In this document: positions 16,982-24,449 of the stretch, piece after piece
Layout: each line of letters begins with the position of its first letter
Position numbering within the stretch: position 1 is the stretch's first letter
DNA from: Chitinophagaceae bacterium
Lineage (GTDB): Bacteria; Bacteroidota; Bacteroidia; Chitinophagales; Chitinophagaceae
Length of the DNA: 37,013 nucleotides
Direction: 5' to 3'
NCBI GenBank assembly: GCA_025450235.1
Contig: JANWHX010000322.1
Location: forward strand, 1 to 37,013
The notes under the pieces: generated by a model
Told to the model about the DNA's origin: nothing
Database searches by the model: none
Seen by the model: the letters and a program-made list of their open reading frames with translations, nothing else
Program-made: the position numbers and the translations under genes

Positions 16982-17540
16982 AAATGTTTTGAGGCGTGAT
17001 ACAAAGGTCCAAAGGTACATCAAATCCATGGCGGTCATCAATGGAATCAACCGGCTCAAAATAACAGAAACCGGCTTTGATACATTCATCCGTGCATTCA
17101 GGAAGGTATTTATCATAGAAACCTTTGCCGTACCCGACGCGAAAGCCGTTATGATCAAAGCCAAGCAATGGAACAAACACCATTTCAATCTCCGTGGCCG
17201 GAACAACAATACCGCCATTTGGTTCGTGGATATTCAGGTTCTTCTTTTCAAATGGAGTATCAATATCGGTGGCTACCGCCTGCATGGTCAGTGTTGTAAA
17301 ATCGGAAACCGGGTAACATATCCTGATGTCGGGATTTTTAAATCTCAGGTATTCGGTAAACAAATGCGTATTCGGTTCATTGTTTTCTTCGATAGGCCAA
17401 TAAGAAAGCACTGATTGAAGAAATGGAAGATCCACCCGTTGGAATTGTATCAACATGAGATCATCCATTTTCGACCTTTCTGCTTCAGAAAGTTGAAGCC
17501 TTTTATCCTTGTACAATTTGCGGGCTTCTTTTTTGTTCAT
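16971..17540 (-). CDS. fau: 5-formyltetrahydrofolate cyclo-ligase
   Basis: A 189-residue protein of the 5-FTHF cyclo-ligase family, which uses ATP to convert 5-formyl-THF into 5,10-methenyl-THF and so returns folate to the one-carbon pool. MNKKEARKLYKDKR is the N-terminal basic helix. VPLLGFDHNGFRVGYGKGFYDKYL (about 127-150) is the family signature with the Gly-rich nucleotide site. The length is normal. The stop overlaps the lpxK start by 11 nt. Upstream lies a 140-nt gap to rsmD with no recognisable promoter. Confidence 0.93.
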   Translation of the reverse strand: MNKKEARKLYKDKRLQLSEAERSKMDDLMLIQFQRVDLPFLQSVLSYWPIEENNEPNTHLFTEYLRFKNPDIRICYPVSDFTTLTMQAVATDIDTPFEKKNLNIHEPNGGIVVPATEIEMVFVPLLGFDHNGFRVGYGKGFYDKYLPECTDECIKAGFCYFEPVDSIDDRHGFDVPLDLCITPQNIYVF

Positions 17541-17680
17541 TTAAATATTTTCACATGATTTTTACGATTGTGATCTAATAAATAAATGTAGAAATATTTT
17601 TTTTGAAACACAGAATTTATAATGTTAGCTCTTACAGATGATTATAATGCTCAGGACCCCATGCAGAAAGCATTTAACAT

Positions 17681-18229
17681 TTAGCTTTCGCCGTTATACA
17701 CGAAGATCGAAAACACGGTTGTTCCGTAATTCCTTTCGTTCTGATAAAATGGAAAGCTTTTATAACTATTTCTCGGCGTATGTTCCAGCACAAACCAGCC
17801 GTTGAGGTTTAACAGCTGTTTTTCAAACAATCGCTTTGGCAACTCATCAATATTGGTCAATGCATAAGGAGGCCCGGCAAATACAAAATCGAATTTGTCG
17901 GTGCATTGATCAATAAACTTAAACACATCCATCTTCACAATCTTAATATTCTCCAACTTTAATTCCTTTGTTGTTTTTTTTATAAACTCAACCATGATTG
18001 GGTCCTTCTCAACGATGGTCAATTCTTTTGCTCCTCTTGATGCCAGTTCGTAACTGATGCTGCCAGTGCCGCCAAATAAATCCAGCGTTTTCAAATCTTC
18101 AATGTCGACGTTGTGCTGAAGTATATTGAACAAACCTTCCTTCGCAATATCTGTAGTAGGCCTGGTATTAGGCATTTTTGCAGGCGGGCTAAACTTCCTT
18201 CCACCGTGTTCTCCGCCTATGATGCGCAT
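17681..18229 (-). CDS. rsmD: 16S rRNA (guanine966-N2)-methyltransferase, altered DPPY
   Basis: A 182-residue Rossmann methyltransferase of the RsmD family, which methylates G966 of 16S rRNA in the small ribosomal subunit. MRIIGGEHGGRKFSPP and RPTTDIAKEGLFNIL are the family's N-terminal signature. Motif I is LDLFGGTGS (49-57). The catalytic motif IV, normally DPPY, reads GPPY (119-122) in VFAGPPYAL: the codon is GGG where GAC or GAT is expected. The Asp/Asn of this motif normally contacts the target amino group, so activity should be tested. The start overlaps the end of the DUF3822 gene by 13 nt, a pairing common in Bacteroidota. Confidence 0.93.
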   Translation of the reverse strand: MRIIGGEHGGRKFSPPAKMPNTRPTTDIAKEGLFNILQHNVDIEDLKTLDLFGGTGSISYELASRGAKELTIVEKDPIMVEFIKKTTKELKLENIKIVKMDVFKFIDQCTDKFDFVFAGPPYALTNIDELPKRLFEKQLLNLNGWFVLEHTPRNSYKSFPFYQNERNYGTTVFSIFVYNGES

Positions 18230-19038
18230 TGAGCAAGATCGTTAAGAGAGGTAAAAAAATGGGCGGGGTACCCGTTAGCTTTTGCTACAGGTAAATTCCA
18301 CGAAGGTTCCCTGAAGTCAGTACGTAAAAAATATTGATACAACTCCCGGAACAATTGTGACTCTTTTTCTATCAATCCGGAGATGTATAATTGAATTTCC
18401 CCGCGAGATAAAGAAAACTGGTTGCAGGCTTTTAATAAATGATAGAGGATATCTTCCGGCGAAGAATACGAGAGTGTTTGTGCTATCTGCAGTTTGCCTT
18501 CTTTAACGACAATAAAGGAAAATTCGTCTGTCGTGAAATCAACCAGGATATGATCGACCGGATCAACCGGCAATCTTCCCACTGCCAGTGTGTAATTGTG
18601 ACGATACTTATAAGAAGGATATATTCTGCTTACCCAATCATGCACATCATTTGGCACAGAATATATATTGTATAGCTGCCATCCATTGAGCGGCTCGGAA
18701 ATGACTGAGGAGCCAATAATATTTCCATACATCGAGTTCAAAACGGTTTTTGCCGCCTCGGCATCATAAAATTGCAACGGCACCAGCACACTTCCGGGAT
18801 GATCGTAACTTACCTGCACTTCATAAAAAGAATTATGCAACTCTCTGTGATCGGAATATATTTCCGACAATACATCGCCGGTCATTTCTTCATTAGCAAA
18901 ATAACCGAGGGAGTATAATTCCGCGCCGGCTTTCTCAGTCACTGCATAACTGTAATGCCGTTCGCCAATCCGCATCGACAGGATCTTCTCTGCAGCTGCA
19001 TCAGTATCTTCGTTATGTATGTGAAAAAGTTGCTTCAA
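18217..19038 (-). CDS. DUF3822 family protein
   Basis: A 273-residue protein of the Bacteroidota-specific DUF3822 family, whose fold is like the actin/ASKHA superfamily. The segment ILVDFTTDEFSFIVVKEGKLQ followed by SYSSPEDILYHLLKACNQF and IQLYISGLIEKES resembles the phosphate-binding repeats of that fold, though no nucleotide-binding motif is certain. It overlaps the rsmD start by 13 nt, which is the conserved gene pair of the phylum. A function in ribosome modification or in supporting RsmD is inferred from this neighbour only. Translation likely begins at the ATG at 19038; a repeat-filled spacer lies upstream. Confidence 0.82.
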   Translation of the reverse strand: MKQLFHIHNEDTDAAAEKILSMRIGERHYSYAVTEKAGAELYSLGYFANEEMTGDVLSEIYSDHRELHNSFYEVQVSYDHPGSVLVPLQFYDAEAAKTVLNSMYGNIIGSSVISEPLNGWQLYNIYSVPNDVHDWVSRIYPSYKYRHNYTLAVGRLPVDPVDHILVDFTTDEFSFIVVKEGKLQIAQTLSYSSPEDILYHLLKACNQFSLSRGEIQLYISGLIEKESQLFRELYQYFLRTDFREPSWNLPVAKANGYPAHFFTSLNDLAQCAS

Positions 19039-19364
19039 AGTTTATCGCGGATTAATCGATTTTATAGACTTCGCGGATTTAGAAGACGTCAACAAATGTA
19101 GTCGTCCGTGAAATCCAGCTCAATCTGCGAAATCAATGATTACTTGATTGCTGCAATAATACTGAAAAAAAAATCACGGATGATCACGGATTGATGGATT
19201 CTGTGGATTCTGTGGATTTAGAAGAAATCAACAAATGTAGTAATCCGTGAAACCGCGAGTTTTCAATCCGCGAAATCCTTCTTAATCCGTGAATTCAGTG
19301 ATCCTATCCGCGAAATCCTTCTTACTCTGTGAAATCCGCGATTCTTAATCTGCGAAATCCGCGA
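19039..19364. repeat. Spacer with degenerate ATCCGYG repeats
   Basis: The spacer between the DUF3822 gene and the MATE gene consists of related short units such as AATCCGTGAAATC, CCGCGAAATCC and CACGGATGATCACGGA. A longer unit is repeated: GGATTTAGAAGACGTCAACAA at 19075-19116 and GGATTTAGAAGAAATCAACA at 19215-19256, each continuing ATGTAGT..TCCGTGAAA. The two copies are 140 nt apart. No gene is visible. The 3' side merges with the MATE promoter. Confidence 0.75.
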
Positions 19365-19372
19365 TACCTTTG
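19365..19372 (+). promoter_or_regulatory. -7 box upstream of the MATE gene
   Basis: TACCTTTG matches TAnnTTTG and is identical to the rnpB box. It ends 15 nt before the ATG at 19388. A TTG at -33 is not evident. Confidence 0.5.
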
Positions 19373-19387
19373 CGCACTTTTCAATTT

Positions 19388-20749
19388 ATGGCACAAGCTT
19401 CTGTAAATAATTTACAGGTTGGGATCAGTAACCGGCAGATACTAAAGATCGCGTTGCCGATTAGTCTTGCCATATTAGTGCCCCAGTTAAATTTTATCAC
19501 CAACAATATTTTTCTTGGCCATTATGCTGACAATGGCCATTCCCTGGCGGTAGCAAGTATTACCGGCGTTTATTATCTCATCTTCGCCATGATCGGCTAT
19601 GGATTGAATAACGGATTACAGACTCTTATTTCGCGTCGGGCCGGCGAGAACAGACCTGAAGAGATCGGAAAGATATTTGGCCAGGGGGTATTTATTTCAT
19701 TGGTCATTGCGGCCGTCGGGATTCTCCTCACCTGGTTTATCGCGCCGCTGATATTACGGCAAGTTCTTCATTCTCCTGAAATTGCAAATGATACCGTCAA
19801 TTTTTTACGAATAAGAATATGGGGGCTACCATTCTTATATGTTTACCAAATGCGTAATGCTTTATTGGTGGGCACTAATAACAGCCGCTATCTCGTGAGC
19901 GGTACGCTGGCTGAAACATTGGCTAATATTCTTTTCGACTGGCTTTTCATCTTTGGACATTTTGGTTTTCCCGAAATGGGACTCAACGGCGCGGCTGTTG
20001 CCTCTATTATTGCCGAGTTCACCGGCATGTTCGTCATCTTTGTAGTAATTCATTATAAAGGCATCAGTCAACGATTCTCTCTATTCAAACACTTCAACTG
20101 GGACGGGCATAATGCTAAACTTATTTTATCAATTTCATTGCCACTGATATTCCAGTTGGCTATAAGTCTTATTAGCTGGGTTTTTTTTTATATTCTTATC
20201 GAACATCACGGACAAACGGCGTTAGCCGTATCGAATGTTATGCGGAACATCTTTGGCCTGGTAGGTTGTATTACCTGGGCACTGGCATCAACTACTTCTT
20301 CCATGGTCAGTAATATTATTGGGCAGGGCAAAGGTGACAAAGTAAGGGAACTGATCTGGAAGATAATCAAGATCAGCACCGGGCTTTCAACTATTGTTGC
20401 GATCCTGATCAACCTGTTTCCGAAAGTGCTCCTTTCGATTTATGGACAAGACGAGGCGTTTATGACGGCAGCCATACCTGTGCTGAGAGTAGTTACCTCT
20501 GCCATGGTGTTGATGTCGTTCTCAGTTATCTGGGTAAATGCAATTACCGGTACAGGCAACAGTCGTGTTACTTTTCTTATTGAGCTTATCACGATCATTC
20601 TATATAGTATCTATGTCTGGCTGGTTTTGGAAGAATATTCTCTCCCTATCACCATTGGCTGGATGAGCGAATGGCTTTACTGGCTTAGTTTATTTTCCCT
20701 CGCATGGTTGTACATGCGAAGCGGGAAATGGAAGAATAAGGTAATATGA
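19388..20749 (+). CDS. MATE family efflux transporter
   Basis: A 453-residue transporter with 12 predicted membrane helices in the two-bundle MATE arrangement. LKIALPISLAILVPQLN (TM1), LISRRAGENRPEEIGKIF, and RIRIWGLPFLYVYQMRNALLVGTNNSR with the family's GxxxP-like context and ALAVSNVMRNIFGL identify it. It would extrude cationic drugs or metabolites using Na+ or H+. A TTG 18 nt upstream is also possible as start, but ATG 19388 follows a TAnnTTTG box and is preferred. Repeats lie on both sides: ATCCGYG units upstream and a MITE-like element downstream. Substrate unknown. Confidence 0.92.
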   Translation: MAQASVNNLQVGISNRQILKIALPISLAILVPQLNFITNNIFLGHYADNGHSLAVASITGVYYLIFAMIGYGLNNGLQTLISRRAGENRPEEIGKIFGQGVFISLVIAAVGILLTWFIAPLILRQVLHSPEIANDTVNFLRIRIWGLPFLYVYQMRNALLVGTNNSRYLVSGTLAETLANILFDWLFIFGHFGFPEMGLNGAAVASIIAEFTGMFVIFVVIHYKGISQRFSLFKHFNWDGHNAKLILSISLPLIFQLAISLISWVFFYILIEHHGQTALAVSNVMRNIFGLVGCITWALASTTSSMVSNIIGQGKGDKVRELIWKIIKISTGLSTIVAILINLFPKVLLSIYGQDEAFMTAAIPVLRVVTSAMVLMSFSVIWVNAITGTGNSRVTFLIELITIILYSIYVWLVLEEYSLPITIGWMSEWLYWLSLFSLAWLYMRSGKWKNKVI

Positions 20750-20816
20750 TCCTTGTGGAATGTTACCCTGCCGGGCGGCAGTCATGGATATTTTTGAACC
20801 AAATTTTCAGTTTCGG

Positions 20817-20953
20817 AACATTAGGGTAGTGGTATAGTTTGAAAAATGATGCATTAAACTTCTTAAAAAGAAGCCACGGATGCAAAGAGTCTCAGAATGC
20901 GACCCTATCCGTGCATCCGTGGCTAATTCAAACTAGCCCACTACTAACATTAG
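20817..20953. mobile_element. MITE-like element with terminal inverted repeats and 8-bp direct repeat
   Basis: The direct repeat AACATTAG occurs at 20817-20824 and 20946-20953. Between them (20825-20945, 121 bp) the ends are inverted repeats: left GTAGTGGTATAGTTTGAA (20826-20843) and right TTCAAACTAGCCCACTAC (20927-20944), with 16 of 18 bases pairing. Inside, AGCCACGGATGCA (20872-20884) and TGCATCCGTGGCT (20912-20924) form a perfect 13-bp inverted repeat. There is no protein, as expected for a non-autonomous element; the transposase family that could move it is unknown. Confidence 0.75.
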
Positions 20954-21018
20954 CGTTTTACGCGACACATGATGCATTTTCGCTAAATTGGCCCATTATT
21001 AAAATACCGTTAATTATC

Positions 21019-21684
21019 ATGAAACAGGATCTTTTTGAATCAGTTGATAAATACATTAATGATCTTCTCGTAGATGAAGATGAGGCATTAATTGCAACGG
21101 AAATTTCTATCAATGAATCCAAAATCCCGCCAATAAGCATCTCTCCTAACCAGGGAAAATTCCTTCAAATTCTCGCGAAGCTTTGTAATGCAAAAAAAAT
21201 ATTGGAAGTGGGGACATTAGCGGGATATAGCACGATTTGGCTGGCAAGGGCCTTACCTAAAGAAGGACGTCTCGTAACGCTTGAGTTTGACCCCATGCAC
21301 GCCAAAGTGGCTCAAATGAACATCGCCCGTGCAGGTTTGGATGCCGTGGTTGACATCCGGGTCGGAAAAGCATTGGATACATTACCACAAATAGAAAAGG
21401 AAGGGATTGCGCCTTTTGATATGATTTTTATTGATGCAGATAAAACTCCATACACGGAATATTTTCAATGGGCACTCCGGTTGTCACGAAGGGGGACGCT
21501 TATAGTTGCCGATAATGTGATTCGTGAAGGGAAAGTGCTTGACCCGAACAGCACAGATGAAATGGTAAAAGGTGTACAGAGATTTAACAAGGAGCTGGCA
21601 AAAAGTACATCGGTAACGGCGACAATAATTCAAACGGTAGGGACAAAGGAGCATGATGGTATGGCAATAGCCATTGTAAACTAA
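21019..21684 (+). CDS. O-methyltransferase, family 3 (class I SAM)
   Basis: From ATG 21019 the product is 221 aa, normal for the catechol/caffeoyl-CoA O-methyltransferase-like family (Methyltransf_3). The frame stays open upstream through the MITE-like element to 20839, but that segment is unrelated, so it is excluded. LEVGTLAGYSTIWLARALP is SAM motif I, LVTLEFDPMHAKVAQ the ribose-binding acidic strand, and DMIFIDADKTPYTEYFQWA and LIVADNVIREGKVLDP carry the metal-binding Asp and Asn. It uses Mg2+ and SAM to methylate a hydroxyl of a small aromatic or other acceptor; the acceptor is unknown. Confidence 0.9.
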   Translation: MKQDLFESVDKYINDLLVDEDEALIATEISINESKIPPISISPNQGKFLQILAKLCNAKKILEVGTLAGYSTIWLARALPKEGRLVTLEFDPMHAKVAQMNIARAGLDAVVDIRVGKALDTLPQIEKEGIAPFDMIFIDADKTPYTEYFQWALRLSRRGTLIVADNVIREGKVLDPNSTDEMVKGVQRFNKELAKSTSVTATIIQTVGTKEHDGMAIAIVN

Positions 21685-21715
21685 AAGGCCATCCTGTTGA
21701 ATCACGCATGCTAAA

Positions 21716-22270
21716 ATGAAACCAACATTCTTTGCTAAACAATCTGATTTCAGAAAATGGTTACAAAAAAACCATAAGAAAGAAAAAGAACTATTGGTCG
21801 GCTTTTATAAAGTCAATAGCGGCAAACCGTGCATGACCTGGTCTCAGTCGGTAGATGAAGCGCTTTGCTTTGGTTGGATTGATGCGGTCCGCAAGTCAAT
21901 TGATAAGGACAGTTATACCATTCGCTTTACCCATCGAAACCCTGGTAGTGTCTGGAGTAGTATAAATATCAAAAAAATAAAAGACCTTGTAAAAAAGGGA
22001 CTAATCCAACCTGCAGGATTGGAAGCATTCAAAAAAAGAAAAGCTGCTAAATCAAGGATATACAGTTACGAAAAAGAAGCTTCCGACCTTAGTCCCGCTT
22101 ACCAGGAAATATTTAAAGCAAATAATAAAGCCTGGGCTTTCTTTCAATCAATGGCTCCTTCTTACCGGAAGCTGGGTATTCACCGTGTAATGGATGCCAA
22201 ACAGGAAAAAACCCGGTTGAGCCGTCTTGCAACACTAATTGCCGAATGTGAAGCAGGAAGAAAGCCCTGA
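21716..22270 (+). CDS. YdeI/OmpD-associated family protein
   Basis: A 184-residue protein of the YdeI / OmpD-associated family. Landmarks are FAKQSDFRKWLQKNHKKEKEL, VGFYKVNSGKPCMTWSQSVD, EALCFGWIDAVRKSID and RFTHRNPGSVWSSIN, then AFKKRKAAKSRIYSYE. The function is not settled: some members are linked to resistance to cationic peptides or porin regulation, others are small enzyme-like proteins. It follows the O-methyltransferase by 31 nt and precedes the next methyltransferase by 35 nt on the same strand, so they may be co-transcribed. A basic C-terminal half (Lys/Arg-rich) is visible. Confidence 0.85.
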   Translation: MKPTFFAKQSDFRKWLQKNHKKEKELLVGFYKVNSGKPCMTWSQSVDEALCFGWIDAVRKSIDKDSYTIRFTHRNPGSVWSSINIKKIKDLVKKGLIQPAGLEAFKKRKAAKSRIYSYEKEASDLSPAYQEIFKANNKAWAFFQSMAPSYRKLGIHRVMDAKQEKTRLSRLATLIAECEAGRKP

Positions 22271-22305
22271 TCATACTGGCAGGATAGTTGTAATTTTTTT
22301 CAACT

Positions 22306-23103
22306 ATGGACCATAAAGAAGCCGGAAAATACTGGAACGAAAATGCGGATGCGTGGACCACCATTGCCCGGGCAGGTTTTGATATTTACCGGGACTATCT
22401 CAACACACCCGCTTTCTTTGACATTCTGCCTGAGATTAGTGGTTTGTACGGAATCGATATCGGTTGCGGCGAGGGCCATAACACAAGGCTATTGGCGAAA
22501 AAAGGAGCGATTATGGAAGCCATTGATTTATCGGAGGTCTTTATTCAAAAAGCTCTCGGGGAAGAAAATGAAAACCCTTTGCACATACATTACCAGGTAG
22601 CAAGCGCCATTGAGCTCCCATTTGAGGAAATGAAATTCGATTTTGCAACAGCCTTCATGGTTTTTATGGACATACCGGAAACAGAAAAGGTTCTTAAAGA
22701 AGCTTTCAGAGTGTTGAAGCCCGGCGGATTCTTACAGTTTTCAATCAGCCATCCGTGTTTTGACACGACGCATAGAAAAAATCTGAAAAATCTACTTGGT
22801 AAGACCTATGCGATAGAGGTTGGTGACTATTTCAGGAATAAAAACGGCGAGATCGATGAATGGATCTTCAGTGCCGCCCCTCTTCATTTAAAACATAGTT
22901 TACGAAAATTTAAAACGCCTAAGTTCACCCGCACGCTAACACAATGGATGAATGCGATCATCGGTGCCGGTTTTATTATTGAACAACTCAACGAACCGTA
23001 CCCGGACGATGAAACCGTAAGAAAACAACCGAGGTTGCAGGATAGCCAGCTGGTGGCTTATTTTCTTCACATTCGTTGCCGGAAACCGGCAGCAGGTAAT
23101 TAA
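22306..23103 (+). CDS. Class I SAM-dependent methyltransferase
   Basis: A 265-residue methyltransferase. Motif I is GIDIGCGEGHNTRLLAKKG, motif II ends in EAIDLSE, and FDFATAFMVFMDIPETEKV plus EAFRVLKPGGFLQFSISHP are the family's post-motif strands. It resembles ubiquinone/menaquinone- or small-molecule-type methyltransferases (Methyltransf_11/25) but has no feature fixing the substrate. The N-terminal AGKYWNENADAWT is typical of that group. A short hairpin TGCCGG-AAA-CCGGCA lies in the last codons. It ends 5 nt before the convergent beta-propeller gene. Confidence 0.88.
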   Translation: MDHKEAGKYWNENADAWTTIARAGFDIYRDYLNTPAFFDILPEISGLYGIDIGCGEGHNTRLLAKKGAIMEAIDLSEVFIQKALGEENENPLHIHYQVASAIELPFEEMKFDFATAFMVFMDIPETEKVLKEAFRVLKPGGFLQFSISHPCFDTTHRKNLKNLLGKTYAIEVGDYFRNKNGEIDEWIFSAAPLHLKHSLRKFKTPKFTRTLTQWMNAIIGAGFIIEQLNEPYPDDETVRKQPRLQDSQLVAYFLHIRCRKPAAGN

Positions 23104-23108
23104 ACAAT

Positions 23109-24017
23109 TTATTCGCCGACTACCACCGCCAGTTTTGTATTGTCAGCATTTGCTGCCATCCTGGTGATATTTTTTACCATCGTAGTGTTGCCTTCTATTA
23201 TTCCCAGCTGCCAGGTCTTTTCGTTAAACTCTGTAAAAGGGCTAGTTTCATAAGAGAAGATCCTCGTGCCGTCGCTTGATAGCATAATTCTTTTTTGATC
23301 ACCCGTTGAATTTGGTTGCACCCAGCAAAAAAAATCCTGTCCCGGCAGTGTATTAATGATCGGGCTGCTAACCCCTGTAGCCAGGTCGTATCGTTTAATG
23401 ACATTCTGGTTATTGGCAAGTTTTTGCACATAGCTTAGCGCATTTTCCCGGGGTATTCGAAAGAGGCTGCGTCCGATGTTTTCTGCAATGACGGTATCGG
23501 TGTTTTTGCTGACATCATAATTATGAAGGGAGTTGTGAATGCTGTCATCCAGCACAAATAAGAACACTTTGCTGGGCGCCACCCAGGCATGATATCCCAC
23601 TTTCAAATGCCAGACCAATGTTTCTGGTTTGCCTCCCCCAATTGGAAATTTTGCAAGGTCCTGTGCACCGTTGTCACGCTGAATTATGCAGGAAATAAAT
23701 GCAGAATCAGGAGTTACCGTAGGGGAATATTCGCGTTCATGAGTGACTGTCAGGTTCTTTGTTTCCTTTGTTTCGTAGTTATAATACCTGATATCGCTGC
23801 GGCCGCTGTCATTAAAAGAAGAATAATAAATGATAGGCTTTGACGGATGAAAAGAGGGCTGATTGTCATAACCTTTATGATTCGTGATATTTATACCATT
23901 CGAAAGTATAACCTGGCCGTTGTTTAACTTCAGATCGAAAAGGTAAATCTCAGAGCCTGCCTGGCCGAACGAAGCGAACGATAGAAAAACAAAGATGAAG
24001 GGAAAGATGCTTTTCAT
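23109..24017 (-). CDS. Secreted beta-propeller protein (TolB/PD40-like)
   Basis: A 302-residue exported protein. MKSIFPFIFVFLSFASFGQAG is a classical signal peptide with cleavage near residue 19-20. The mature part has repeats such as QPSFHPSKPIIYYSS, YSPTVTPDSAFISC and RIMLSSDGTRIFSYE, which are the blade signature of WD40-like PD40 / TolB propellers (a P-x-G or S-P-D-G turn followed by Y or F strands). Six blades would fit the length. It is probably periplasmic and may bind a ligand or partner. No catalytic motif is seen. Its stop adjoins the convergent methyltransferase, and 22 nt upstream lies the folB stop. Confidence 0.8.
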   Translation of the reverse strand: MKSIFPFIFVFLSFASFGQAGSEIYLFDLKLNNGQVILSNGINITNHKGYDNQPSFHPSKPIIYYSSFNDSGRSDIRYYNYETKETKNLTVTHEREYSPTVTPDSAFISCIIQRDNGAQDLAKFPIGGGKPETLVWHLKVGYHAWVAPSKVFLFVLDDSIHNSLHNYDVSKNTDTVIAENIGRSLFRIPRENALSYVQKLANNQNVIKRYDLATGVSSPIINTLPGQDFFCWVQPNSTGDQKRIMLSSDGTRIFSYETSPFTEFNEKTWQLGIIEGNTTMVKNITRMAANADNTKLAVVVGE

Positions 24018-24039
24018 ACAGCCAATGTAGTAAAAGAAT

Positions 24040-24402
24040 CTAATATTCTTTAATGTACTTTACCGCTACTGTTCCCGTGAATTTATCGATGGGAGGATTT
24101 AGCTTTTCTACTTCTACTATTACCTTTTTTACCTGCGGGAAATGCAAGTGAACTTCATTGGCCATCGTTTGGACTAGGGTTTCCAAAAGATCAACCGGTC
24201 TTTGCATGGTCAAATTGATAATATCAAACAACACGGCATAGTCAATAGTATCATCCAGCGACATGAGAGCTTTCTTGCCCGTGATATAACAGACCTGCAT
24301 ATTCACTACAAAGTCATTTCCCTTCTGCCTTTCATCGGGATGCACACCATGATATGCCCGGAAACGAACATTATTGAGAGAGATCGTAAGAAGGTTGGAC
24401 AT
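24040..24402 (-). CDS. folB: Dihydroneopterin aldolase
   Basis: From ATG 24402 the product is 120 aa, the usual FolB length. The frame is open to 24453, but the first 17 residues would come from a 14-bp tandem repeat, so the internal ATG is chosen. MSNLLTISLNNVRFRAYHGV (with the conserved YHGV), HPDERQKGNDF, TIDYAVLFDII and LLETLVQTMANEV (catalytic LLE) match the family. It splits dihydroneopterin to 6-hydroxymethyl-dihydropterin in folate biosynthesis. Its ATG is 47 nt after the trxB stop on the same strand. Confidence 0.92.
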   Translation of the reverse strand: MSNLLTISLNNVRFRAYHGVHPDERQKGNDFVVNMQVCYITGKKALMSLDDTIDYAVLFDIINLTMQRPVDLLETLVQTMANEVHLHFPQVKKVIVEVEKLNPPIDKFTGTVAVKYIKEY

Positions 24403-24416
24403 TTTGATTACAGGGA

Positions 24417-24447
24417 CTTGGAATTTGGTTCTTGGAATTTGGTTCTT
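24417..24447. repeat. Tandem repeat CTTGGAATTTGGTT x2
   Basis: Two exact copies of CTTGGAATTTGGTT (24417-24430, 24431-24444) plus CTT follow each other in the short gap between trxB and folB. Its minus-strand form is AACCAAATTCCAAG. It sits before the FolB start codon and could affect the translation start region. Confidence 0.8.
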
Positions 24448-24449
24448 TT

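Noticed and set aside
16982-17218. Extended N-terminus of LpxK
   Set aside because: The frame is open but would overlay the cyclo-ligase gene, and the LpxK family begins near the ATG at 16981.
19039-19364. CRISPR array
   Set aside because: The repeats are degenerate, of variable length and spacing, without regular spacers or cas genes.
20839-21018. Extended N-terminus of the O-methyltransferase
   Set aside because: This stretch lies within and after the MITE-like element and has no family similarity; the ATG at 21019 begins the normal protein.
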